Positions 24,250 through 31,880 of a DNA stretch of 36,422 nt are shown piece after piece. Source of the stretch: Clostridia bacterium. GTDB lineage: Bacteria > Bacillota > Clostridia > Oscillospirales > CAG-272. The position numbers and the translations under genes were made by a program. How positions within the stretch are numbered: position 1 is the stretch's first letter; each line of letters begins with the position of its first letter. The notes beneath the pieces were generated by a model. It worked only from the letters and a program-made list of their open reading frames with translations, ran no database searches and had not been told where the DNA came from. Location: the NCBI GenBank assembly GCA_017450885.1, contig JAFSSR010000113.1, positions 1 through 36,422 on the forward strand. The letters run 5' to 3'.

Positions 24250-25196
24250 TTGACCTTGTTTATCGGATTTCCGGCAAGGAAGCCTTCGATGTTGCCGCAG
24301 ATGATTTTGATAAGCCGTTTTCTGGTCGTAAGCGGGCCCCAGGCGACGTGCGGGGTAATAGTTATTCCGGGAACGCCGTAGATCGGACATCCGGGCTTCA
24401 TCGGCTCGCCGTCGAGAACGTCGATCGCGGCTCCCGACAGCTTTCCCGAGCGGACGGCGTCTGCGAGATCCCGCTCGACGGTGACGGCTCCGCGCGCCGT
24501 GTTTATCAGATACGCGCCGTCCTTGCACCTGTCGAACGCATCCTTGTTGAAGGTGTGCTTCGTCTCGGCGGTCAGCGGGCAGTGGAGCGATAATATATCG
24601 CTTTCGCGGAGAAGGGCGGAGAAGTCGACGTCTTCGACCGTTTTGTAGTTTTTCGGCGTTCTGGAGCAGGCGATCACTCTCATCTTAAAAGCCAGCGCGA
24701 CGTCCGCCACCGCTTTTCCGATTGTGCCCAAGCCGAATATGCCGAGAGTTTTGCCGGCTATCTCGTCGGCGGGAAAAACGAAGGGCGAAAAGGAAGGAGA
24801 CTCCATCCATCCGCCTTCGGCGACAAAGCGGGAGTAATCTCCCACGCGGCTGAAATGCTCGAGCATCAGAGCGAAAACGTGCTGCGCCACCGCGTCGGTC
24901 GAGTAGGTCCCGGCGTTGGAAACGACGATCCCGCGCTTTGCGGCGTATTCTACGTCGATATTGTTGTATCCGGTCGCAAATACGGTGATGAACTTCAGAT
25001 TTTTCGCGCCCCTCATCTCGTTTTCGCCGATGACCGCTTTATTGCAGATGGCTATGTCGGCGTCCTTTATGCGTTCCGCCGTCAGCTCAGGCGCGGTGAG
25101 TTGGTATACCGTGAGGTCTCCGTACCGCTTGTATATATCAAGGTCTACGTCCCCGTTGCGGCTGACCGTCTGCGCGTCAAGAATTACGATTTTCAT
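24246..25196 (-). CDS. D-2-hydroxyacid dehydrogenase (glycerate dehydrogenase/hydroxypyruvate reductase-like)
   Basis: A 316-residue NAD(P)-dependent dehydrogenase. The Rossmann motif is GIFGLGTIGKAVA (152-164). The catalytic set is the Arg in NTARG, the Glu in DVLDGEP and the His in TPHVAWGP. The TPH-x-AW-x-PLTTRKRL ending is typical of glycerate dehydrogenase-like members, which reduce hydroxypyruvate or related 2-oxoacids. GGAG precedes ATG 25196. It overlaps addA tail to tail by 4 bp and diverges from the Nudix gene through interleaved promoters. The exact 2-oxoacid cannot be decided from sequence. Confidence 0.88.
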   Translation of the reverse strand: MKIVILDAQTVSRNGDVDLDIYKRYGDLTVYQLTAPELTAERIKDADIAICNKAVIGENEMRGAKNLKFITVFATGYNNIDVEYAAKRGIVVSNAGTYSTDAVAQHVFALMLEHFSRVGDYSRFVAEGGWMESPSFSPFVFPADEIAGKTLGIFGLGTIGKAVADVALAFKMRVIACSRTPKNYKTVEDVDFSALLRESDILSLHCPLTAETKHTFNKDAFDRCKDGAYLINTARGAVTVERDLADAVRSGKLSGAAIDVLDGEPMKPGCPIYGVPGITITPHVAWGPLTTRKRLIKIICGNIEGFLAGNPINKVN

Positions 25197-25223
25197 ATCC
25201 TGCTCCGAAATATAATTTTTTAT

Positions 25224-25252
25224 ATTTTACCGCTTGTATTGAAAATAGTCAA
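25224..25252 (-). promoter_or_regulatory. Promoter of the dehydrogenase gene
   Basis: On the minus strand: TTGACT (25252-25247), 17 nt, TAAAAT (25229-25224). Start near 25217. Its -35 box lies inside the spacer of the divergent Nudix promoter. Confidence 0.65.
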
Positions 25253-25267
25253 GCCGGGTGATATAAT
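25239..25267 (+). promoter_or_regulatory. Extended -10 promoter of the Nudix gene
   Basis: TTGAAA (25239-25244), 17 nt, TATAAT (25262-25267) preceded by TG. Start near 25274, giving a leader of about 22 nt that carries GAGAGG. Confidence 0.75.
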
Positions 25268-25295
25268 TTAACAAAACAGTTTGAGAGGTTTCAAA

Positions 25296-25850
25296 ATGGA
25301 TCTTGAAGAAAAAAAGATATCGCGCGAAGAGATATTCGAGGGAAAGGTGCTCCACGTTGTAAAGGACACCGTCAGTCTGCCCGACGGCGGGACGGCGACG
25401 CGCGAGATACTTCTGCATCACGGCGCGGTCTGTATAATCCCGATTACCGACGACGGAAAAGTCATTCTCGAACGTCAGTTCAGATACGCCGTCGGGGACG
25501 TGCTTGTCGAGATACCGGCGGGCAAGCTGGAGCCGGGAGAGGATCCGCTCGAATGTGCGAAAAGGGAGCTTCAAGAGGAGACAGGGTATTCCGCCGACGA
25601 GATGATCGTCATCGGAGACTATTACGGATCCCCCGCGCTTCTTCGCGAGCATATCACCATGTATCTTGCGCGTGGACTGCATAAAGGAAAAACTCATTAT
25701 GACGACGACGAGTTCATGGAGGTCTTTGAAATGCCTCTCGACGATCTTATCGACGACGTTATGAACAATAAGATCCCCGACGCCAAGACTCAGCTTTGCG
25801 CCTTAAAAGCGAGAGAGTTCCTTAATAGGGAAAAGTCGGAACGGCGATAA
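25296..25850 (+). CDS. Nudix hydrolase, probably ADP-ribose pyrophosphatase
   Basis: A 184-residue protein. The full Nudix box is present: a G-x5-E-x7-REL-x-EE-x-GY pattern beginning at GKLEPGED, which binds the metal and pyrophosphate. The preceding VLERQFRYAVGD-VEIPAGKLE pattern is the hallmark of the NudF/ADP-ribose pyrophosphatase group, which splits ADP-ribose to AMP and ribose 5-phosphate. ATG 25296 is preferred over the in-frame TTG at 25281, because GAGAGG at 25283-25288 then serves as ribosome binding site. An ADP-ribosylglycohydrolase is encoded elsewhere in this window (5901), so the two could act in the same ADP-ribose turnover, though they are not linked in one operon. Confidence 0.9.
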   Translation: MDLEEKKISREEIFEGKVLHVVKDTVSLPDGGTATREILLHHGAVCIIPITDDGKVILERQFRYAVGDVLVEIPAGKLEPGEDPLECAKRELQEETGYSADEMIVIGDYYGSPALLREHITMYLARGLHKGKTHYDDDEFMEVFEMPLDDLIDDVMNNKIPDAKTQLCALKAREFLNREKSERR

Positions 25851-25889
25851 TAAAACGCGCGTGCCGCCCCGATCTCCGGGGCGGTACGC
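25850..25889 (-). terminator. Terminator between convergent Nudix and Sel1-repeat genes
   Basis: A 13-bp GC-rich stem (25859-25871 with 25877-25889, one wobble) and a 5-nt loop. On the minus strand it is followed by GCGTTTTATT, so it best ends the Sel1-repeat transcript; it may also stop the Nudix one. Confidence 0.7.
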
Positions 25890-25901
25890 AACGTTATCGG
25901 A

Positions 25902-26756
25902 TCATTCAATAAAAGCCGAGAGGCGTTCGTATTCGTTGCCGTAAAACGCGGCGTTGTTTTCGTCCTTTTCAACTCCGTCGCCTTTTTCGTAAGCCTCGGC
26001 GAGACGCTTCAGAGCCTCGCAGTCTCCGAACTCGGCGCCCTTTTCATAAAAGTCGATCGCTTGCGCGGGATCGCAAAGGTCTCCGTACGCGGCGTACGCT
26101 CCGTGAAAACCCTGCTTTGCCGCTTGTTCAAGCATCTCCTTGCGCTTTTCGACCGGAAGTCTTTCGTCCTCCGCTTCAAGGAAGAGCTTTTCTCCGTCGA
26201 TTATATTCGGATGAACTATATTCAGCCTGTCGCGGTCGATGACCCACGCCTGCTTGAACCAGAAGTATGCCCGCGTCCATTGCTTTTCGATATCCGCGTC
26301 GATCGCAAAGCGGTCGAAGAGAGCGATCATTGAAAGGAAATGTCCTTTCTTCGCCGCCCGGTCGAAGTATTCGACCGCAAGCTCTTTGTTACGCTCCACG
26401 CCCTCTCCGCGCATCAGAAGTACGGCGTATTTATAACAGGCTTTCGCGTCGCCGCCGTCCGCTTCCGCTTTTAGGACTTTTATTTCCCCGTCGGACAGCG
26501 ACGCTTTTTTTCTTTTTATGCCGCCGAGCAGCTTTACCGCGGGAATAAACCCTTTTTTTGCGGACGCTTCAAGAAATCCCACGGCTATCTCGTGCGAAGG
26601 CTCGACCCCTTTTCCGGTATAGTACATATAGCCCAAAAGATACGCCGCCTGAGCTTCTCCGTCGTCGGCGAGTCTGACAAGCCTTCTCACGGCGGAGGGG
26701 AAGTCCCCCTCCTCCATAAGACGGTAGATCGCGTCGTATTCTTTCTGATACTTCAT
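25902..26756 (-). CDS. Sel1-repeat (TPR-like) protein
   Basis: A 284-residue, all-helical soluble protein. The start at 26756 is chosen because ATGA there overlaps the stop of the upstream glycosidase gene (4-bp translational coupling). At least three Sel1 repeats are visible, each with an AxYLLGxMYYTGKGV-type helix followed by AVxxxxxAAKKG: at about 33-68, 102-140 and 250-284. Sel1 repeats form a solenoid used for protein-protein contacts. The overlap with the glycosidase gene implies joint expression; whether the protein binds the glycosidase is not shown. A terminator follows. Confidence 0.85.
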   Translation of the reverse strand: MKYQKEYDAIYRLMEEGDFPSAVRRLVRLADDGEAQAAYLLGYMYYTGKGVEPSHEIAVGFLEASAKKGFIPAVKLLGGIKRKKASLSDGEIKVLKAEADGGDAKACYKYAVLLMRGEGVERNKELAVEYFDRAAKKGHFLSMIALFDRFAIDADIEKQWTRAYFWFKQAWVIDRDRLNIVHPNIIDGEKLFLEAEDERLPVEKRKEMLEQAAKQGFHGAYAAYGDLCDPAQAIDFYEKGAEFGDCEALKRLAEAYEKGDGVEKDENNAAFYGNEYERLSAFIE

Positions 26757-29647
26757 ACGTCGAGTCCGAGCCTCTTGAACGAATAGGTGGGAAGATAATA
26801 CTCGCACTTGTCGCCGTTCCAGCCCTTTTCAAAGCAGAATTTTTCAGGCGTTGCGTAACATTCGGCTTCGATAAAGTGATGCGGTCCGAGAAGGTTCCTG
26901 TTGGTCGCCCAGATGCGGACGGTTATCCTGTCGTCGGGAGATCTGAGATAGTCCCTTAGGTCGATCTTCCTTGTGAACATGAGTCTGCCGGCGATCTCTC
27001 CGTTAACGCGGACAAGCGCGGTGGGATAGCTTCCGGGAAGTTCGAGAACGGTTCCGTCGTTTTCGCGTTCGATCTCCAGGTCAAAATATCCGTTGAAAAA
27101 GGTGTACCCGCCCTTGACCACGTTATACCGGTCGGTAGGCTCGTGGGGAGCTTCGATGGCAAAACCGCCGTCGTATATGTTGTATTCGTGATAGATATCC
27201 TCGAATTTTCCGTCCGTCTTAACGCAGAACTTGCCGAAGAGATAGGGTATCTCGATCTCGGTGTCGAAGTTGAGGCAGTTGCGCAGAGACTCCGATACTC
27301 CGCCGTAAAGGACGTGGTATACGTAGTCGCTCTGCCAATAATCGAGGCTCATGACCAGCTCGTTTTCTCCGGCCTTGACGTAGGGAAGAGCGTCGTAAGC
27401 CTTGAAGGTGCGGTCTATACGGTATCCCTTGACGTCGGTGAGCTGATGACCGTTGAGGGTGAGCGACTTATAGTCGAGCGGCTCGACGACGCAGAGCAGA
27501 GTCTCCGGCATCGAAAGCACGTCAAATCTGAACTTGATCCAGATCATGCCCTTGTACCTGTCGGAAAGCAGGTTATCCTTTATCTGCATAAAGGGGGAGA
27601 GCTTTCCGTAGTTTACGCCGTCGTAAGATATCTCGGCATAGTCGAGGGGCATGGCGTTCTCGGGTATCTCAAGGAGTTTGATATTCTTTATGGTAAAGGG
27701 TCTCGCTTCGGGAGCGGGCTCCGCCTTTACCTCTTTGTCGAGGATAATAAATGACTGATTGGGCTCGAAATCCATAACCGCGGTAAACGATCCGTCCGCG
27801 TTCTTTTCGCCTCTGATCGCTTTATATTCAAGCGTTTCGAGGTCGAGAGAAACGAGATGTCCGCAGTTCTTGACGGTAAAGCTGACGCGGTTGAGCGGCT
27901 TTTTATCAAAGTTGAAGACGTAGAACATCCTGCCTTCGTCGGTGATCCGCTCCATAACGCGGACGTGGAGGGCTTCTTTTCCGTCGATCCTTGCGATCAC
28001 GTCGGAGGAGGCGGCGACGTCGGCCATGCTGATATTGGGCTTTAGCCAGGAGAGATCGGCGATCCGTCCGTCGATCCTCGTCGGAAGGGTGTCCGCGTAG
28101 TTTGCGAGCTTTCCACCGTTTTCGAGGAATTCTTTGAGCAGCTTTGCGGTGTAGGAGTCGATCGTGTAGATCAGCGGGAGCACGACTGTGTCGTATTCGC
28201 ACTCGCCTACGATTATTTTCGCTCCTTCGACTCTCGCGTGCTTCTGCATGATTATCTCGTCGCCGTAGTGGAAGGCGATCTGATTTTGCGACATACAGTC
28301 GTGGAGACGCTGCAGCGAAACGTCAAGCTCCGCTATGGTCGGCGCGTCTATTTCGCGCTTGTAGTTGAGATAAGCCGAATGCATCGGGTGGATAACGAGC
28401 ACGTTGGCTTTTTCTTTGCCGTAGGATAAAGCGCAGCCGAGACGGTTGAAATATTCGTTGAACGGAGCGAATTCACGGTAGTAGGAGTTGTGCTCGGAAA
28501 AATGCGCGGGGTAGTCGCGCTTTCTCTGTCCGCGTTCGGAGTAAGGATAGAGATGCTGGCACATAAGGTTTACTCCGCCGTAATACATATGTTCGGCGGT
28601 CCGCTTGAGCTCGAGCGGAGTGACCTCCCATCCGCAGCAGGCGAACATTTCGGAGAGGACGCGCTTTTTGCCGAGCTGCGCGGCAACGGAGCCGAGCTGC
28701 TTTGCGGAGTAGTCGTTTTCCGTCACCTTGCCGAGATTGTCCATTCCGGGATACTGCTGATACTCGTACATCGGCATAACTCCGCCGCAGCACCACATCT
28801 GACCGTGGAGACATTTTTCCTCTACAAAATGGCCGGTCAGCTTGACGCCGTTCTCCTCGCACCAGTCGTAGAGCACCTTTACGAAGTTGTATAAGAACAG
28901 CTCGTGACAGATAAGGTGATAATCGTATCTGAATTCCTCCGCGCCTTCGTAGTCGATAAACAGGGCGGGGAGCCCGCTCATAACGTCGTATCCGAAACGC
29001 TTTTTGAATTCGGCGGGGAGTGTGTCGCTCCAGACGGTCGCCCATCTGTAATACTGCGGCTCGTCGGTAAAGAAACCGGGCATTATCTTGCCGAAATCGT
29101 CTCCGAGCAGTTTTTTGTACTGCTCGTGCGTAGCCTCGATAAATTTGCGGGTGATGCTTGCGTCCATCGTGTCGACGTAGGAGTCGTCGGCGCGGCGGTA
29201 TATCGTGTGATACTCGGTCTTATCGTCAAAAGCTCCGCCGACCATCATGGGCTTGCCGTTCACCATTACGTAAACGGCGAAGGCCTCCGGGTCATAATAG
29301 TCCTTGACCTCGTATTTAAGATACAGAGAGTAGTTCGCCGGATCTTCAAGCAGCTTGCCTCCGGCAAATCCGCTCGGCCAGCCGTTCTCGTCGTAAGCCC
29401 AGGCCTCCATGCCGAGCTCCTTCGCCCGCTTGACGCACGCCTTGATGCACTCGTACCATTTATCGCTCAGATACTCGGTCTCAAGGCCGCTCCTCGCGTG
29501 CATGAAAAAACCTTTGATGCCTATATCGTGCATGTCGTTTATCTGTTCGATAAGATGGGCGGGATCGAGATCGTCGTTCCAGCTCCAGAAGGGGATGCTG
29601 CCGTACTCGGCGGCGTTGTTTTTGATGTGGGAAACAAGCTTATCCAT
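26753..29647 (-). CDS. GH106-like glycoside hydrolase (alpha-L-rhamnosidase family), cytoplasmic
   Basis: A 964-residue protein. ATG 29647 is chosen because GGAG lies about 6 nt upstream; an ATG at 29689 lies in the promoter region. The N-terminal barrel opens with IPFWSWNDDLDPAHLIEQI and continues with GIKGFFMHARSGLETEYLS and the YDENGWPSGFAGG segment, a pattern I associate with the family 106 rhamnosidase-like group. FTDEPQYY and SEMFACCGWEVTP supply likely catalytic-site acids. Beta-rich accessory regions follow (about 600-960), the last resembling a sugar-binding sandwich. There is no signal peptide, so it likely acts on imported oligosaccharides. It has a strong promoter with duplicated -35 boxes and is coupled to the Sel1-repeat gene. 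Family level is moderately sure; substrate is not. Confidence 0.75.
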   Translation of the reverse strand: MDKLVSHIKNNAAEYGSIPFWSWNDDLDPAHLIEQINDMHDIGIKGFFMHARSGLETEYLSDKWYECIKACVKRAKELGMEAWAYDENGWPSGFAGGKLLEDPANYSLYLKYEVKDYYDPEAFAVYVMVNGKPMMVGGAFDDKTEYHTIYRRADDSYVDTMDASITRKFIEATHEQYKKLLGDDFGKIMPGFFTDEPQYYRWATVWSDTLPAEFKKRFGYDVMSGLPALFIDYEGAEEFRYDYHLICHELFLYNFVKVLYDWCEENGVKLTGHFVEEKCLHGQMWCCGGVMPMYEYQQYPGMDNLGKVTENDYSAKQLGSVAAQLGKKRVLSEMFACCGWEVTPLELKRTAEHMYYGGVNLMCQHLYPYSERGQRKRDYPAHFSEHNSYYREFAPFNEYFNRLGCALSYGKEKANVLVIHPMHSAYLNYKREIDAPTIAELDVSLQRLHDCMSQNQIAFHYGDEIIMQKHARVEGAKIIVGECEYDTVVLPLIYTIDSYTAKLLKEFLENGGKLANYADTLPTRIDGRIADLSWLKPNISMADVAASSDVIARIDGKEALHVRVMERITDEGRMFYVFNFDKKPLNRVSFTVKNCGHLVSLDLETLEYKAIRGEKNADGSFTAVMDFEPNQSFIILDKEVKAEPAPEARPFTIKNIKLLEIPENAMPLDYAEISYDGVNYGKLSPFMQIKDNLLSDRYKGMIWIKFRFDVLSMPETLLCVVEPLDYKSLTLNGHQLTDVKGYRIDRTFKAYDALPYVKAGENELVMSLDYWQSDYVYHVLYGGVSESLRNCLNFDTEIEIPYLFGKFCVKTDGKFEDIYHEYNIYDGGFAIEAPHEPTDRYNVVKGGYTFFNGYFDLEIERENDGTVLELPGSYPTALVRVNGEIAGRLMFTRKIDLRDYLRSPDDRITVRIWATNRNLLGPHHFIEAECYATPEKFCFEKGWNGDKCEYYLPTYSFKRLGLDV

Positions 29648-29679
29648 ACGCTTCTCCGTTTTAAAAATTGGTTGATAAC

Positions 29680-29708
29680 ATTCTATCATATTTATTTATA
29701 TCTGTCAA
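29680..29708 (-). promoter_or_regulatory. Extended -10 promoter of the GH106-like operon
   Basis: On the minus strand: TTGACA (29708-29703), 17 nt, TAGAAT (29685-29680) preceded by TG. Start near 29673. A second TTGACA lies 14 bp upstream in the tandem duplication. Confidence 0.75.
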
Positions 29709-29724
29709 TTTATATCTGTCAATT
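29697..29724. repeat. 14-bp tandem duplication carrying the -35 box
   Basis: TATATCTGTCAATT occurs twice head to tail (29697-29710 and 29711-29724). Each copy holds a minus-strand TTGACA. The proximal copy has ideal spacing to the GH106-like -10; the distal one does not. Confidence 0.9.
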
Positions 29725-29742
29725 TATTATCGTGTAAGATTA

Positions 29743-29772
29743 TTGACATGAACGAGAAAAATATAGTATAAT
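29743..29772 (+). promoter_or_regulatory. Promoter of the amidase_6 lipoprotein gene
   Basis: TTGACA (29743-29748), 18 nt, TATAAT (29767-29772): both hexamers are perfect. Start near 29779. Confidence 0.75.
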
Positions 29773-29813
29773 CAATTTCGCCGGTATATGAAAAGGGCGG
29801 GGAGGGAAAAGAT

Positions 29814-31163
29814 ATGGACGTAAGACGGATCGCTGCGATAATTGGTGCCGCCGCGCTTCTTTTTGTTCTTCCGTCCTGCTCTGACAGCCCGGAGAGGAAC
29901 TCTCCCGCGACCTATTGCGAGACCTCGGAGCTGCAGGAGCCGCCGGAAACGGAGAGCTTACCCGGCATCAAATACCGCGAAACCTCGGTAAAGGTAGAAT
30001 ACCGCACGCCGCTTGAAGAGCTCGGGATCGACGAAGGCACGGCGGAAACGATCGCCGAATACTTCCGGGTATACTACCAAAGCCTCGGAAGCTGCGAGGC
30101 GGGGGATATCTCCTCCTTATATTCCTTCGATACCGATTACGAGCGCAGGCTCGCCGAGACGATGATCGACTATCAGATACTCATTCGCCGAAATATGGAT
30201 ATAGATCTCTCCTTCGGAGAATGTTCGGTCGGTCTCACCTTCCTTGAATACCTTCCGTCGGAGAGAACGGCGGAGGTCAAGCTGTATGTAAACCACAGCG
30301 AAAAATACGCTTTCGCCGGGGATATAGCCTCTTATACCTCCGGAGTCGAGCACGTTTTCAGGCTCGAACGCGCCCAGACGGGCTGGTACATAATCTCACA
30401 TTCGGAGATATCCGGCGTATATTCCCTTATCTCCGAAAAATTTGATCTGATCTGTAAGGAAAAGCGCCTGACTCTTTCGACGATGACGGCAAATCAGCTC
30501 TCCTCCGTGTTTTCCGCCTTGAACGAACAGCTCGTCAAAGAGAACGACGAGGGGCTGTCCTTGCTGTATGAACAAAAATCGGAATACAATTCTTCAAAAA
30601 AATCTTTCGAGCCGAAAAAGACCGCCGATAACCCGTACGACGCAAATTCCGCGGTCGAATATTCGTACGAGTGGGCGGGAAAGGCGGATATGAAGAGAAA
30701 TCCCGCCTATCCAGAATACGATAATTACGGCGGCAACTGCAACAATTTCACCTCCCAATGCATCTGCGCCGGCGGGATACCCATGGACTATCGCGGCGAT
30801 ATTTATAACCAGTGGAAATACTACGGACCTGTCGTTTCCGGATATAACAGGGCGTACGGACGCTCGATGAGCTGGGCGGGGGTCGAGGAGTTTTATAATT
30901 ATTGCTCGACAAACGATGGCTTCGGAATGGTCACGGAGATCACGGATAACGTCTACTGCGCCCGCCCCGGAGATATCGTTCAATACGTCGACGGCGGCAG
31001 GGGAGTACACTCGGCCATCGTTTCTCGCGTCGTTTACGACGATAACGGAGACGTCGCGGAGCTGCTTATAAACTCGAATACGACCGACAAGGTGGACAGC
31101 CCGATGTCTATATACGGATATACGCGGTTCCGGCTGATACGCATTATCGGATGGAATAACTGA
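29814..31163 (+). CDS. Lipoprotein with putative amidase_6-like domain
   Basis: A 449-residue exported protein. Residues 1-22 form a lipoprotein signal with lipobox LPSC and Cys22 as the likely lipid anchor. A Glu/Pro/Thr-rich linker follows. A middle region (60-270) resembles an alpha/beta scaffold of unknown role. The C-terminal domain (about 270-449) has the putative amidase_6 pattern: AVEYSYEWAGK, then YGGNCNNFTSQCICAGG with candidate nucleophile Cys309, and GVHSAIVSRV with a candidate His. This fold is related to papain-like peptidoglycan amidases, so cell-wall cleavage is plausible but not proven. GGAGGG precedes ATG 29814. Confidence 0.82.
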   Translation: MDVRRIAAIIGAAALLFVLPSCSDSPERNSPATYCETSELQEPPETESLPGIKYRETSVKVEYRTPLEELGIDEGTAETIAEYFRVYYQSLGSCEAGDISSLYSFDTDYERRLAETMIDYQILIRRNMDIDLSFGECSVGLTFLEYLPSERTAEVKLYVNHSEKYAFAGDIASYTSGVEHVFRLERAQTGWYIISHSEISGVYSLISEKFDLICKEKRLTLSTMTANQLSSVFSALNEQLVKENDEGLSLLYEQKSEYNSSKKSFEPKKTADNPYDANSAVEYSYEWAGKADMKRNPAYPEYDNYGGNCNNFTSQCICAGGIPMDYRGDIYNQWKYYGPVVSGYNRAYGRSMSWAGVEEFYNYCSTNDGFGMVTEITDNVYCARPGDIVQYVDGGRGVHSAIVSRVVYDDNGDVAELLINSNTTDKVDSPMSIYGYTRFRLIRIIGWNN

Positions 31164-31167
31164 CATA

Positions 31168-31197
31168 GCGGATGTTTTTCCGTCCGCCGCGGTTTTT
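31168..31197 (+). terminator. Possible terminator after the lipoprotein gene
   Basis: A 7-bp stem (31168-31174 with 31081+100 offset arm at 31181-31187, one wobble) is followed, after five bases, by five T (31193-31197). The gap before the T run makes this only a moderate candidate. Confidence 0.4.
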
Positions 31198-31230
31198 CTG
31201 ATGATTATTACTTATGAAAGGTATAGACAT

Positions 31231-31824
31231 ATGTTCGGCAGATACGATCCCGCCCTACTGAAGCCCGATCCGAAAAAGCTTCGATATATCAGAAGACTGA
31301 TCTGTACGGAATGGAGGGAGCGGATAGGATTTACGTTCGGAACGAAGAGGACGTTCAAAGATGCGCTAAGCGGCGGAGATACGCAGCCCGCGGTCGTTTA
31401 TTCGACTTCTCCTCTGATCATTTCCGTATATTCGGACGAATTTGACGCGGTAAGGTTTTTCAGATTTCCAGACGAGCTTGCCGTAAGGTACTCCCTTAAA
31501 GAAACGACTATGATGACTGCGTCTTGTATGTATGATCCGAGAAAGCTGGACGTCCCCGACGATCTTTTTCCGGGTGAAAACGCTTCTTATGACTATTGCG
31601 ACTTTATTCCGTTTATACATCTTTTTCTCGCAAAGGACGACGGAAGGTTAAGAGATCGGACCGATCATTTTTCTGCCGCGGAATGGGATCACGTTGAAAA
31701 GCTTACCCGTTCGTACGCGCAGGATCATCCGGGGCTCTCGTGCGACGGCTTCGGACGGTTAAAAAAATATATGATGAGGTGGTTCACTACGCTTGGCGAC
31801 CCGGATACTTTTTTCAGAATATAA
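31231..31824 (+). CDS. Unrecognised soluble protein
   Basis: A 197-residue protein without membrane segments or a family I recognise. ATG 31231 is chosen because AAAGG lies 9 nt upstream; the longer start at 31201 directly follows a T run with no ribosome binding site. The sequence alternates short basic helices (RYIRRLICTEW) with beta-prone stretches (AVVYSTSPLIISVYSD), compatible with a small alpha/beta fold. It ends near a 13-bp perfect hairpin at 31838-31869. Confidence 0.6.
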   Translation: MFGRYDPALLKPDPKKLRYIRRLICTEWRERIGFTFGTKRTFKDALSGGDTQPAVVYSTSPLIISVYSDEFDAVRFFRFPDELAVRYSLKETTMMTASCMYDPRKLDVPDDLFPGENASYDYCDFIPFIHLFLAKDDGRLRDRTDHFSAAEWDHVEKLTRSYAQDHPGLSCDGFGRLKKYMMRWFTTLGDPDTFFRI

Positions 31825-31837
31825 AATCGGATAAAGA

Positions 31838-31869
31838 CCCGCGCCGCTTTTTTTGCAAAGCGGCGCGGG
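31838..31869. terminator. Terminator between convergent genes
   Basis: A perfect 13-bp stem (31838-31850 with 31857-31869) and a 6-nt loop. No long T run follows on either strand, but the stem is very stable and sits between two converging stop codons. Confidence 0.65.
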
Positions 31870-31880
31870 ATCTTCATGTT

